From the NCBI RefSeq assembly GCF_900094945.1, contig NZ_FMAQ01000003.1, forward strand, positions 62,001 to 126,000: a DNA stretch of 64,000 bases. The letters run 5' to 3'. The position numbers were made by a program, and so were the translations under genes. Shown here piece by piece: positions 28,399 to 37,086 of this stretch. Source of the stretch: Gilliamella bombicola. GTDB lineage: Bacteria > Pseudomonadota > Gammaproteobacteria > Enterobacterales > Orbaceae. Within the stretch, counting starts at the first letter, position 1. Every line of letters begins with the position of its first letter. Under the pieces are notes generated by a model. The model did not search any database, was not told the DNA's origin, and worked only from the letters and a program-made list of their open reading frames with translations.

Positions 28399-28872
28399 AT
28401 GAAGACATATAAAAAACCTTTATTTACCTTAGTACATAGTAATGATTCAATACCTGAGCATAGAACACTAGCTTATTTAGATCCAACATTAAATTATTAT
28501 ACTGATCATATTGATGAGATTATTGCTTTGCGTGTTAAGGAACTTAAATTACATCATTCTGAATATAGAGAGTATCACGATGGCAATAGGGTCAATAAAG
28601 GTGAGTTTTCTTTTGTTTTTCACGAAATATTTGAATCAGAACATCATAAAAAACAAATTGGCATGCTCAAAGATGACCTCGCCATTGCTAAAGAGTCAAA
28701 TAAAATAAAGGAATTACTAAATACTCGGATAAAAGAAATCGCTAATGTTTATCCTGAATTACAATTTAATTTTAATGATATGCAATTTTTACCGACTAAA
28801 GTAAAAGAGTACCTTTTTGCTCCACCTTTAATCTTAACTGAAGATAATGCCATTATGCTTTGGGATGATTAA
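28399..28872 (+). CDS. Hypothetical cytoplasmic protein
   Basis: 157 residues with no signal peptide or membrane segment. It is rich in Lys, Glu and His, and the middle (about 80-125) looks helical (KKQIGMLKDDLAIAKESNKI, a possible coiled coil). A good ribosome site (AAAAAGGAAG) precedes the ATG, and the codon pattern is AT-rich like its neighbours. I do not recognise the family. It has an exceptionally long upstream gap (756 bases) and stands alone before the second adhesin-like gene. Confidence 0.65.
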   Translation: MKTYKKPLFTLVHSNDSIPEHRTLAYLDPTLNYYTDHIDEIIALRVKELKLHHSEYREYHDGNRVNKGEFSFVFHEIFESEHHKKQIGMLKDDLAIAKESNKIKELLNTRIKEIANVYPELQFNFNDMQFLPTKVKEYLFAPPLILTEDNAIMLWDD

Positions 28873-29000
28873 ATTGAACAACAACAAAAATTTATATCTC
28901 AAAAGTAATGACAAACATCACAGTATTAATTGAATTTGGAATCTATACTTGGATGCTAGATATCAATAGAGCTTAAGGAGATATTATAGTTATCAACAAT

Positions 29001-29111
29001 AGTTGGCCTTTCATAATGACCCTCCAAGGGGGCAATGGTAGTATTTTTGCATGAAAAGCACATTACCTACCAATGTTGCCAACTCGGTTGCCCTCTCATG
29101 CTGGGGCAACC
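29001..29111. other. Multi-stem inverted repeats after adhesin paralogue
   Basis: AGTTGGC (29001-29007) pairs with GCCAACT (29078-29084); GGCAATGGTAG (29031-29041) pairs with CTACCA plus TTGCC (29067-29080) around an ATG bulge; GGTTGCCC (29086-29093) pairs perfectly with GGGCAACC (29104-29111), then TGTCTTTGTC. The last stem could be a plus-strand terminator for 28399-28872. The first two compete with each other. Confidence 0.5.
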
Positions 29112-29176
29112 TGTCTTTGTCTATTTAATTTAAATATATATGATCTTTCTGAGGTTTAAGGATTAAACACTAAAAT

Positions 29177-30694
29177 TTAAGGATAGACACACATTCCGTA
29201 CGCAGTTTCGTTAGTTTTTCTAGTTTTAACCTGACCTCCAACCGCGGTGACAACAAGCTGGCTACCTGCAACTACATCGCTTGTCCAGTACGCATTATCT
29301 GAGGGTAGACCAACTAAATCCATGTATTCCATCGCGTAACCCCACTCGCTAAGCAGCCCCCCACCAATTCGACGATGGTAATGGTTTCCAACCGATGATG
29401 GTTTAGCGCTTTGACAACTGCTGTGCAGGCCAGTACAATTTGCGTTGGTGACATCTTTAACCTGTATAAGCCTATAACCTAATTTCTTACACCAGTTTTC
29501 ATGTGAAGAGAGTAAAAAAAATCTGTCTCCACGATTGATAAACCACTTTTGTAATACAAATCCATATTTGATCACTGATTTACCACTGCGATCGTAACCA
29601 ACTAATTCGAATGTCTGAGGTAAGTTTGGTTTGCTAATTGAGTTTCGATTTCCATTCGCCGTTGGACCGGTTAGTGTAATTCGCACACTGCTGCCTGTCG
29701 CATTGGACTTCATGTTGACAGTTATACCTGCATTATTGACAGTTGGCCAAGTTAGTGGACCACTACCCTCTATATATAAATCAAAGAATAAACCATTACT
29801 ACCAGTAGTAGGGAATTCACCAGATGAGGTAAAGCCTTTACTTGGATTCCACATACCTTCTGGACCAGCGAATTGATTTACGTCTAACCTTAGATCCCCC
29901 GCCTTAATATAACAGACTTTAGGCGTTAAGATTGGAGTAATAAAGTAACTGACAGAACCCGCGCCGAAAGTGCTGCTATTAGGTACACCGTACTGTGTCA
30001 TTAACATACCATTGGTATTGCTTAACACCACTTTATAAGGTGCTCCGCAAATATCTAAGACATGATTGCGACTAACTCTTTGGTTATGCCTATCTGTGAA
30101 GCTAATACTTAAGCTACCTGTAGCGGTTAAACCATTTTCTCCCTGTCCATCACCATCATCATCACTCCAGAAGTTATAGGAGCCATTAATTAGTTCCTTT
30201 AATTCTATTGAGTCTGTTGATGTTGGTATAAACATGCCAACATTAGCCAAGGTCTCGCCTTCATTAGGTAAGGCTATGGGATCGGTCGCGGTTGAAGTAT
30301 TTGTTGCTGGCGTGATAGTGGTGCCATCTGATAAAGTGATACTTAATAGCTCTTCCGTCGTGGTAGCCTTAGTTTTACCTCCATCAAATGTTAAATACGG
30401 TGCTGAACCTTGAATTATATTTGTTGTAGTAGCCGATAACGCTTGTGTATTTAATGGATACGACAATAACAATGGCATGGTCAAGATAAATAAGTAAGAT
30501 TTTGAGCATTTATATAATTGTAATCGCGGCTTTAGTTCAAAACATAGCCACTTGTTAACATTTATTAAAAAGTATTTACGACAATTTTGTGTATGTTTAT
30601 TAAATAAGTGGGTGGTATAAATAATGCCTGATAGGTATTTAGAAACATTTAAAACATAATGTTGCCAAATTTGATAAAAAAAGTTGTACTGCAT
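29177..30694 (-). CDS. Exported adhesin-like protein (paralogue)
   Basis: 505 residues. ATG 30694 has an AGGA ribosome site, which supports a long leader (about 85 residues) before the signal-like segment YLFILTMPLLLSYPLNTQAL-SA. The mature part repeats the layout of 15642-17270: IIQGSAPYLTFDGG, FWSDDDGDGQGENG acidic loop, C-x-APYKVVLSNT, KWFINRGD, and a lectin-like end with WCKKLGYRLIQVKDVTNANC, RRIGGGLLSEWG, YWTSD and a final C-x-x-P. Even the bases just after the stop codons resemble each other. No short-repeat tract is found at this start, so this copy should be steadily expressed. Surface role inferred. Confidence 0.75.
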   Translation of the reverse strand: MQYNFFYQIWQHYVLNVSKYLSGIIYTTHLFNKHTQNCRKYFLINVNKWLCFELKPRLQLYKCSKSYLFILTMPLLLSYPLNTQALSATTTNIIQGSAPYLTFDGGKTKATTTEELLSITLSDGTTITPATNTSTATDPIALPNEGETLANVGMFIPTSTDSIELKELINGSYNFWSDDDGDGQGENGLTATGSLSISFTDRHNQRVSRNHVLDICGAPYKVVLSNTNGMLMTQYGVPNSSTFGAGSVSYFITPILTPKVCYIKAGDLRLDVNQFAGPEGMWNPSKGFTSSGEFPTTGSNGLFFDLYIEGSGPLTWPTVNNAGITVNMKSNATGSSVRITLTGPTANGNRNSISKPNLPQTFELVGYDRSGKSVIKYGFVLQKWFINRGDRFFLLSSHENWCKKLGYRLIQVKDVTNANCTGLHSSCQSAKPSSVGNHYHRRIGGGLLSEWGYAMEYMDLVGLPSDNAYWTSDVVAGSQLVVTAVGGQVKTRKTNETAYGMCVYP

Positions 30695-30959
30695 AATATC
30701 CTATATTTCAAGTTTTTTCCTGATAAATCGTTTTTATATTCGTTTTTTAACCAATTAAGATTTAATTATACGAATCCACGGCAGTATAACGTTAAAAAAA
30801 AATTTATCTACCTTTTTATATAAAAATTTTTTAAATAAAATTTAAAATAAAATAACAAACATTTTTAAACAGTTTATATAGGAATTACTCGCGTTGTTTG
30901 TAGTAATTTGAGAAACTACTGTAATAAATATACATAAAAACCGAACTAAAGAGTATTTA

Positions 30960-31240
30960 TTCAGATAACAGACGTGAATATCAAGACACAGGCAAATATC
31001 TATTTGTTAAAGCAGATAACAACCAATCGGGTAAACTAGAAATTCACTAGACCACATAGCCCACATACTAATGGGAAAACCGAAAAAGTGTGATACTCAC
31101 TTTAATAGAAATGTGGCATAATCAGCAAATATTAGAAGATATCAAAAGATAGAAAACCAAAGCTTAAGCGATTTTCGGTAAAACATCTTATGATGTTTTT
31201 AGAAGGGTATTTTGATTATCAAGTGTTAATAACCCGGCAT
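30960..31240 (+). pseudogene. Possible decayed coding remnant
   Basis: In the 822-base gap 30695-31516, a 40-codon open stretch (…YSDNRREYQDTGKYLFVKAD…) ends at TAG 31048 and appears to go on in another frame (LDHIAHILMGKPKKCDTHFN) to a TAA near 31125. There is no start codon or ribosome site. The amino-acid composition looks protein-like, but no family is recognised. Weak call. Confidence 0.2.
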
Positions 31241-31428
31241 TTTTCCGCATATAAACGTTTAAAATAAAAAATAATCAGTCATCCTCACCAAAATATTAAA
31301 TAGCACACACATGTATCGTTTTGTAATTTCGTTAATATTGTTCTGGTAATACCGTTGTCTTAAATAATAACATTATACTTTGGAAAAACTAAAAAAAGCT
31401 GTTTTTAGCAATAATGAATCAAAACGAT

Positions 31429-31456
31429 AATTTACAGGATTAAAATCCTGTAAATT
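31429..31456. terminator. Inverted repeat downstream of amtB
   Basis: AATTTACAGGATT (31429-31441) and AATCCTGTAAATT (31444-31456) are exact reverse complements, 60 bases beyond the amtB stop, with T-rich sequence on the plus side. Likely terminator of glnK-amtB. Confidence 0.6.
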
Positions 31457-31516
31457 ATTTTATTTAAATGGCTTATTATTTGTAACTGATTAATTAATTA
31501 TGTTTTTACTTGATAA

Positions 31517-32797
31517 TTAACTATTAAAAGCGCTTTCGCCATGGCTATTGATGTCAAGCCCCTCCCTTTCGTGCTCTTCTGACACCCTTAAGCCAACACA
31601 AATATCTGCAATTTTATAAGCAATATAAGCCACCACAGCAGTCCAAATTACACAGGTAATAACACTCATCAATTGGATCCCTACTTGACTTACCATTGTG
31701 GTACCTTCTGTATAGCCAACTCCCCCAAGAGATTCTGATGCAAAAATACCTGTCAATATACAACCAACAATACCACATACGCCATGCACACCAAATACGT
31801 CACACGTATCATCAACTTTTAGCATTCTTTTGAGTGTTGATACTCCCCACACCCCTGCAAATCCACAAATAAAACCAATTAACATCGCACCGCCAACACC
31901 AACAAGGCCGGCAGCAGGTGTTACGCCAACTAATCCCGCTATCACACCTGATGCAGAACCAAGGCATGATGGCTTACCTCGTAAAAACCATTCGGCTAAT
32001 GTCCATGCTAAAACCGCAGCTGCAGTTGCAGCAACTGTGTTAATAAAGGCTAAACCTGCGATTTCATCAGCATGTGTTGATGAGCCTGCGTTAAAACCAA
32101 ACCAACCAATATAAAGAATCGCAGCACCAAGATAGACATAAGGCAAGTTAAATGGTTTTAGTGGTTCACGATTATAACCAAGACGATTTTTAATTAAATA
32201 AGCACCAACAATTCCAGCAATCGCTGCGTTAATATGTACTACAGTACCACCGGCAAAATCGAGCGCACCTTCATCACCTAAAATTCCGCCCCCCCATACC
32301 ATATGAGCCATAGGAATATATGAAAATGTAAACCATAACACCATAAAAATTAATACGGCTGAAAAGCGAATTCTTTCTGCGAAAGCACCTGGAATTAAAC
32401 AGCAGGTAATACAAGCAAATGATCCTTGAAATGCGACCCAGATGAGTTCATAAATCGATCCTGACACATCCGTAATACCAATGCCTGTTAATAAAAGATT
32501 GTTAAAGTTACCATAAAACCAATTTCCTTCACCAAAGGAGAGTGAATAACCATAAGTAATCCATAACACGGCAATAAGTGAAAAAGTTACAAGGATTTGA
32601 GATAACATTGATAACACGTTTTTGGAACGTAATAAACCGCCATAAAACAAAGCAATACCAGGCACAGACATAAAAAGTACTAAAGCCGTACAGATCATCA
32701 TAAATCCATTATCAGCTTTATCAACTATGCCGGCTTCATCAGCAAAAGCAGTACTTGAAAATAAAAAAGCTAAAGAGAAAATAAATTTTTTCAACAT
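31517..32797 (-). CDS. amtB: Ammonium channel AmtB
   Basis: 426 residues with a signal peptide (about 1-19, ending TAFA) and 11 membrane helices. Conducts ammonium/ammonia across the inner membrane. The pore twin histidines are His188 (GGTVVHINAA) and His338 (VFGVHGVCG); the family signature DFAGGTVVHINAAIAG is intact. The cytoplasmic C-terminal tail (GLRVSEEHEREGLDIN) is the GlnK docking element. It is 21 bases behind glnK in the classical glnK-amtB operon, under the sigma-54 promoter at 33195-33212. Confidence 0.97.
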   Translation of the reverse strand: MLKKFIFSLAFLFSSTAFADEAGIVDKADNGFMMICTALVLFMSVPGIALFYGGLLRSKNVLSMLSQILVTFSLIAVLWITYGYSLSFGEGNWFYGNFNNLLLTGIGITDVSGSIYELIWVAFQGSFACITCCLIPGAFAERIRFSAVLIFMVLWFTFSYIPMAHMVWGGGILGDEGALDFAGGTVVHINAAIAGIVGAYLIKNRLGYNREPLKPFNLPYVYLGAAILYIGWFGFNAGSSTHADEIAGLAFINTVAATAAAVLAWTLAEWFLRGKPSCLGSASGVIAGLVGVTPAAGLVGVGGAMLIGFICGFAGVWGVSTLKRMLKVDDTCDVFGVHGVCGIVGCILTGIFASESLGGVGYTEGTTMVSQVGIQLMSVITCVIWTAVVAYIAYKIADICVGLRVSEEHEREGLDINSHGESAFNS

Positions 32798-32818
32798 AAT
32801 TATATCCTTAACAATAAA

Positions 32819-33157
32819 TTACAGTGCCGATTCATCGGTTTCGCCTGTACGTATACGTACCACATGATCAAGTGAGGTAACAAAAATTTTGCCATCACCA
32901 ATTTTGCCCGTATGTGCTGCTTTAGACACAGTACTAATGACTTCGTCAAGTTGATCGTCGCTAATAGCTAAGTCAATTTTAACTTTAGGTAGAAAATTGA
33001 CATTATATTCGGCGCCACGATATAGCTCAGCATGACCTTTTTGTCGTCCAAATCCTTTGACTTCGGTAACGGTTAATCCTGTAATGCCTATATTGGATAA
33101 GGCTTCTCGAACTTCTTCTAATTTGAAAGGTTTTATTACTACAGTAACTAATTTCAT
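32819..33157 (-). CDS. glnK: Nitrogen regulatory PII protein GlnK
   Basis: 112 residues, same length as E. coli GlnK. PII trimer that binds ATP, ADP and 2-oxoglutarate and blocks AmtB when not uridylylated. The T-loop tyrosine is Tyr51 (YRGAEYNVNF); the signatures TGKIGDGKIFV and KGFGRQKGHAELYRG are present. The ATG at 33157 has an AGGAG ribosome site; the TTG just before it is not used. GlnK rather than GlnB is supported by the amtB partner and the sigma-54 promoter. Confidence 0.96.
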   Translation of the reverse strand: MKLVTVVIKPFKLEEVREALSNIGITGLTVTEVKGFGRQKGHAELYRGAEYNVNFLPKVKIDLAISDDQLDEVISTVSKAAHTGKIGDGKIFVTSLDHVVRIRTGETDESAL

Positions 33158-33194
33158 CAATTGCTCCTAATAAATATGAGATACAATACGATTC

Positions 33195-33212
33195 TTGCAA
33201 AGATCATGCCAA
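33195..33212 (-). promoter_or_regulatory. Sigma-54 promoter of glnK-amtB
   Basis: On the minus strand TTGGCATGATCTTTGCAA, with GG and GC separated by exactly ten bases, matches the -24/-12 consensus TGGCAC-N5-TTGCA. It lies about 38 bases before the glnK ATG, as expected for NtrC-controlled nitrogen-starvation expression. Confidence 0.8.
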
Positions 33213-33356
33213 AAATAGATAACTTCACATAATTTAAGCGGAATTGATAAGAGAAATGAAAGTGAGCAGTTATAAAAATTCAAACTTAGTGATTGAATTT
33301 AATTGATTAAAGAGATAAACAATAAAAGTCTGCTTTGATATATTGCCATTTAGCTA

Positions 33357-33391
33357 TGCACTAATATGGTGCCAATGTGTATTATTAGTGC
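33357..33391. promoter_or_regulatory. Candidate NtrC-type site / dyad upstream of glnK
   Basis: TGCAC-TAATAT-GGTGC at 33357-33372 is one base short of the NtrC consensus TGCACC-N4-GGTGCA layout. It overlaps a larger dyad, GCACTAATA (33358-33366) with TATTAGTGC (33383-33391). It lies about 150 bp upstream of the sigma-54 promoter, a normal enhancer distance. The dyad could instead be the dgt terminator. Confidence 0.4.
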
Positions 33392-33424
33392 TAAGCAATT
33401 ATACTCAATTAGGAGTCATGCAAA

Positions 33425-34912
33425 TTAGAATGTCACCATTAGTTTACGATATTCATCATAAGCAAAGTGGTCAGTCATACCGCTAATATAATCTTGCAGT
33501 AAGCGACATCGGTAATAAAATTCCATGCAAGCAAAGTTTGCTTCATATGACTTGAGTTTGCTAATTGCTTGCTCATAAGCAGCGCAATGTTTTGAAGATA
33601 ATTTGTGATATAAGCGCGTTTCAATAGGATAATGCTTGTGGTGTTTGTCCTCAACCAATTTTAAAAAATCATCGGTAGGCATATCAAGCAGTGGACTATA
33701 AATATCAAGCAATCCGCTAATAATTCGGTACCCTTGAAGTTCGATATTTTCGACCGATTCATGATTAAACACATATTTAAAACCAACTGTTTTAAAAATA
33801 TTAAGTAATTTATATTCTGCACCATTATCTTCAAGTAAAGCATGATTAAACGAGCCACAATAAATGGCTTCAATATTTTCAATAACGCGCTCGGCTGCAT
33901 GTGGTACCAGTCTACCTATGGTGTTGACTCGCAGATACATAAAAAACTGATCGATACCAATTGCATCAAATTCATTCTGTGTTAGGTTTTCATAAGGGCG
34001 TTTAACCACTGTATCAAACAAATCACCTTTTTTAATTGGACCCCATGCTTCTGCCAGACAAGTATAAAGCTGTTTTACTGTTAGGATTTTCTTTTCAACA
34101 GCATCTTCAAGATCGGCAATACAATATGAGATATCATCGGCCGCTTCCATAATGTAAGTTAATGGATAACGATGAAATGGTTTTATATCAAGCTGTTTGT
34201 AAAGTTCCTCAATAAACGGTTCTTCTGATAAATAATAGCCTGGTTTTTTCATTAAGTAAGAAAATTCAGCGGGCACCTGATTTGACCAATAAGCTGGTTT
34301 AGAATATTTAAGAATCGAGGCAATTTGTGAATAAGTTAAATTGAGACGTAATATGGAGTGAACTAAACGAATTGCTTGCGCGTTACCTTCAAAATTTGAT
34401 AGATCTTGGCGAATTTTGGTTTTAATTTCTTTTATTTTGTCATCATCGTTATCATGGATTTCTAGCGCTGGATAATCTGTTGATTTACCAAGACCTAAGC
34501 GCTGTGTAAACCATTTATTGATAGCGGCCTCACCAAAGTGACCAAATGGAGGATTACCAATATCGTGCATTAAACAGGCCATTTCAACTAGACTTTCGAT
34601 CGCCATTATGCAGTTATCAAGTCCATATTTTTTTAATTTTCCTACTTTGCCAAGGCGATTGATAATTTCTTTGACAATGTAACGACCAACTTGTTGCACT
34701 TCCATAGAGTGAGTAAGCCGCGTTCTAACCACTGAATTCCGTTCTAATGGAAAGACTTGCGTTTTTTGTTGTAGGCGACGAATAGCTGCTGAATTAATGA
34801 TGCGACCACGATCACTTTCAAAACAACGTACTATCGAGTATTCATCAGATAGTGATTCACGCTGTTTGCTAGCATAACGTTGATAATTGATTTTTTGATT
34901 AAAGTTGATCAT
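33425..34912 (-). CDS. dgt: Deoxyguanosinetriphosphate triphosphohydrolase
   Basis: 495 residues (E. coli 505). Hydrolyses dGTP to deoxyguanosine and tripolyphosphate, affecting dNTP pools and phage or mutation resistance. The HD metal site is in [19 protein letters not shown] (about residues 113-131), with [20 protein letters not shown] and [15 protein letters not shown] before it and [16 protein letters not shown] in the middle. It is transcribed behind purEK on the same strand with a gap of under 50 bases, so it may be part of that unit. Confidence 0.96.
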   Translation of the reverse strand: MINFNQKINYQRYASKQRESLSDEYSIVRCFESDRGRIINSAAIRRLQQKTQVFPLERNSVVRTRLTHSMEVQQVGRYIVKEIINRLGKVGKLKKYGLDNCIMAIESLVEMACLMHDIGNPPFGHFGEAAINKWFTQRLGLGKSTDYPALEIHDNDDDKIKEIKTKIRQDLSNFEGNAQAIRLVHSILRLNLTYSQIASILKYSKPAYWSNQVPAEFSYLMKKPGYYLSEEPFIEELYKQLDIKPFHRYPLTYIMEAADDISYCIADLEDAVEKKILTVKQLYTCLAEAWGPIKKGDLFDTVVKRPYENLTQNEFDAIGIDQFFMYLRVNTIGRLVPHAAERVIENIEAIYCGSFNHALLEDNGAEYKLLNIFKTVGFKYVFNHESVENIELQGYRIISGLLDIYSPLLDMPTDDFLKLVEDKHHKHYPIETRLYHKLSSKHCAAYEQAISKLKSYEANFACMEFYYRCRLLQDYISGMTDHFAYDEYRKLMVTF

Positions 34913-34960
34913 GGTCTATCTCTAATTTCATCGTCTTAATCAGTTTAGATTGCTAAATCG

Positions 34961-36031
34961 TTATAATTTTTGCTTTGCCCATTCAATACTTTTTTGATAA
35001 TCATTAGGCAATAGTGGCATTAGATTTTCTAACGCTTTTAATAATTGACTAGACTGGCTATGAGTTAAGTTTAAATGCCCTACTTTACGCCCTGCTCTGA
35101 CTTCTTTTTCGTACCAATGCATATGTACCAAGTCGATAGATAGCCAATTAAGATTTAATTCTGTACCAATTAAGTTAACCATAATTGATGGTGCAAAAAC
35201 ATTTGGCTTAGGGAGTGGTAAATCTAATATGGCACGAAGATGCAATTCAAATTGGCTTATCGAAGCACCATTTTGTGTCCAATGACCACTATTATGTACC
35301 CGTGGAGCAAGTTCATTAATTAGTAATTTACCATCAACAATGAAGCATTCCATTGCCATTACGCCAATATAATTCAATTTATGCATAATGGCAGATAGCA
35401 TTTTTTCGGCTTGTGTTTGCAATAAAGGGACTTGGTTTGGTAGCACAACGCTCATTTTTAAAATACCATCTTGGTGTAAATTATTGGTAAGCGGGTAAAA
35501 TACCGTTTCACCTTTTGCATTACGCGCCCCCACTAATGACATCTCTTTTTCAAATGGAATAGCCTGCTCAACAATCGCGTTTTGATAAATATCATCTGGG
35601 ACGGTGATTGGATGACTAACAGCTATACGCCATTGTCCTCGTCCGTCATAACCACCTGTTCGACGTTTAACAATTAATAGATCCCCCAGATCAGTAAATA
35701 AAGTTGGCCAATCTTGAGAATGATTAAGCGTAAACCATTTAGCTGTGGGTAATCCAAGTTCATCAAACAGCTGTTTTTGAGTTAAACGGTCAGCAATAAG
35801 CGGAAAAACATCTCGATTAATAAAATGAGGATGCTTAGCTAAAATTTGCGTAAAAGGGGTATCTGACCATCGTTCAATTTCGGCTGTGATCACTGACTGT
35901 TGATATGGAATAGTAGCAGGATCTGCATCTAATCCAACAGGATAAACTTTAATACCTAACGGTTCTCCTGCTTGTTTAAGCATTCGCCCTAGTTGACCAT
36001 TACCTAATACACAAACAGATTGAGTTTTCAT
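34961..36031 (-). CDS. purK: N5-carboxyaminoimidazole ribonucleotide synthase
   Basis: 356 residues (E. coli 355). ATP-grasp enzyme making N5-CAIR from AIR, bicarbonate and ATP in purine synthesis. Signatures: CVLGNGQLGRMLKQAGEPLG at the N terminus, VKRRTGGYDGRGQW in the ATP-grasp fold, and ELAPRVHNSGHWTQNGASIS at the active site. Of two in-frame ATGs, 36031 matches the family start (M-K-x-V-C-V-L-G-N-G); 36040 would overlap purE by eight bases. Translationally coupled to purE. Confidence 0.96.
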   Translation of the reverse strand: MKTQSVCVLGNGQLGRMLKQAGEPLGIKVYPVGLDADPATIPYQQSVITAEIERWSDTPFTQILAKHPHFINRDVFPLIADRLTQKQLFDELGLPTAKWFTLNHSQDWPTLFTDLGDLLIVKRRTGGYDGRGQWRIAVSHPITVPDDIYQNAIVEQAIPFEKEMSLVGARNAKGETVFYPLTNNLHQDGILKMSVVLPNQVPLLQTQAEKMLSAIMHKLNYIGVMAMECFIVDGKLLINELAPRVHNSGHWTQNGASISQFELHLRAILDLPLPKPNVFAPSIMVNLIGTELNLNWLSIDLVHMHWYEKEVRAGRKVGHLNLTHSQSSQLLKALENLMPLLPNDYQKSIEWAKQKL

Positions 36032-36032
36032 A

Positions 36033-36533
36033 TTATGCATCCACTCTTGGATCTGGGTGATTTAACACTTCATCAGTTTGAGTTAATCGCCATGTTGATA
36101 AGCGTTGATAAATATCTTGATCGTGTAAAGCAAGAATTTGCGCAGCAAGTAATGCTGCATTAGCCGCACCAGATTTACCTATAGCTAAAGTGCCAACAGG
36201 AATGCCCTGAGGCATTTGAACAATAGAATAAAGACTATCAACACCATTTAATGCGGCACTTTGTACCGGGACACCTAATACAGGAACAAGCGTTTTAGCG
36301 GCTAACATACCGGGTAAATGAGCTGCACCGCCAGCGCCAGCGATGATCACATCATAGCCTTTTTGTTTAGCATCTTCAGCAAAACGAAATAACTTATCGG
36401 GTGTACGGTGTGCTGAAACGATTTCAACATGGTAAGGAATAGTCAACGCATCAAGGATATCGGCGGCATGCAGCATAGTGCTCCAATCACTTTTGGAGCC
36501 CATGACAATGGCAATTTTAGGTTGAGTGTGCAT
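36033..36533 (-). CDS. purE: N5-CAIR mutase (PurE, class I)
   Basis: 166 residues. Converts N5-CAIR to CAIR, the step after PurK. The substrate site GSKSDWSTM, the VSAHRTPDK histidine loop and [12 protein letters not shown] are intact, and the sequence aligns end to end with E. coli PurE. It is the first gene of purEK. There is no ordinary ribosome site; instead a CAAACGTTTG palindrome abuts the ATG (36536-36545). Confidence 0.96.
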   Translation of the reverse strand: MHTQPKIAIVMGSKSDWSTMLHAADILDALTIPYHVEIVSAHRTPDKLFRFAEDAKQKGYDVIIAGAGGAAHLPGMLAAKTLVPVLGVPVQSAALNGVDSLYSIVQMPQGIPVGTLAIGKSGAANAALLAAQILALHDQDIYQRLSTWRLTQTDEVLNHPDPRVDA

Positions 36534-36535
36534 AA

Positions 36536-36545
36536 CAAACGTTTG
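36536..36545. promoter_or_regulatory. PurR-box-like palindrome at purE start
   Basis: CAAACGTTTG is the centre of the PurR operator consensus ACGCAAACGTTTGCGT. It ends three bases before the purE ATG, so repressor binding would cover the translation start region rather than the promoter core. The outer bases of the consensus are not matched. Confidence 0.4.
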
Positions 36546-36672
36546 AATAATTAAAATAAGATGTACGCAAAGTATACACTAAATTTTAGTTGATGGGGAT
36601 AGTCATGGGAGATATCAATTAACAATACAGATTCCTGATATTCGTTAGAAGGAAAACATAATCAAAATAATG

Positions 36673-36699
36673 CCGCCGAATAGTAAAGAGTATCGGCGG
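36673..36699 (-). terminator. Terminator of uvrB-yoaB
   Basis: On the minus strand ACCGCCGA pairs with TCGGCGG (36693-36699 with 36673-36679), followed by ATTATTTTGATT. It lies just behind the yoaB stop at 36711. Confidence 0.7.
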
Positions 36700-36710
36700 T
36701 AATTGAAGCA

Positions 36711-37061
36711 TCAGCTTTTTACTGCTGCCACGATTTTAATTTCGATCAGATATTCTTTTTTCATTAATCCAGCTTGCACAGTACAACGAACAGGCGCACT
36801 ACCCTTGGCTACCCATTCGTCCCATGCTTTATTTATTGCAGCAAAGTCACTTTTATTCACTAAAAATAATGTCGCATCCAATATATGTAATTTATCGCTG
36901 TTAGCTCGAGCTAATAGTTTATCAATTTCTGCTAATGCACTTTGGGTTTGTATATAAGCGTCATTTTCAAGTTCTGTAGGAACACTTGTGTAATAAATCA
37001 CATTATTATGAATCACAGCTTCAGACCAGCGATCATCGGGATCAATTCGAGTTATTGTCAT
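36711..37061 (-). CDS. yoaB: RidA-family protein (YoaB-like)
   Basis: 116 residues. Member of the RidA/YER057c/UK114 group, whose best-known members deaminate reactive enamine/imine intermediates from PLP enzymes. It aligns throughout with E. coli YoaB (ITRIDPDDRWSEAVIHNN, APVRCTVQAGLMKKEYLIEI), and the RidA-site arginine and the terminal EIKIVAAV are kept. AAGGA lies seven bases before ATG 37061; ATG 37064 is equally in frame. It is 25 bases behind uvrB on the same strand. In E. coli yoaB sits by yoaA, but here yoaA is 11 kb away. Confidence 0.9.
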   Translation of the reverse strand: MTITRIDPDDRWSEAVIHNNVIYYTSVPTELENDAYIQTQSALAEIDKLLARANSDKLHILDATLFLVNKSDFAAINKAWDEWVAKGSAPVRCTVQAGLMKKEYLIEIKIVAAVKS

Positions 37062-37086
37062 CATATTTTCCTTGTTAGATGAGTCA

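Noticed and set aside
29001-29111. attC-like recombination site of an integron
   Set aside because: The ends do not fit the GTTRRRY and RYYYAAC core sites, and no integrase gene is present in the window.
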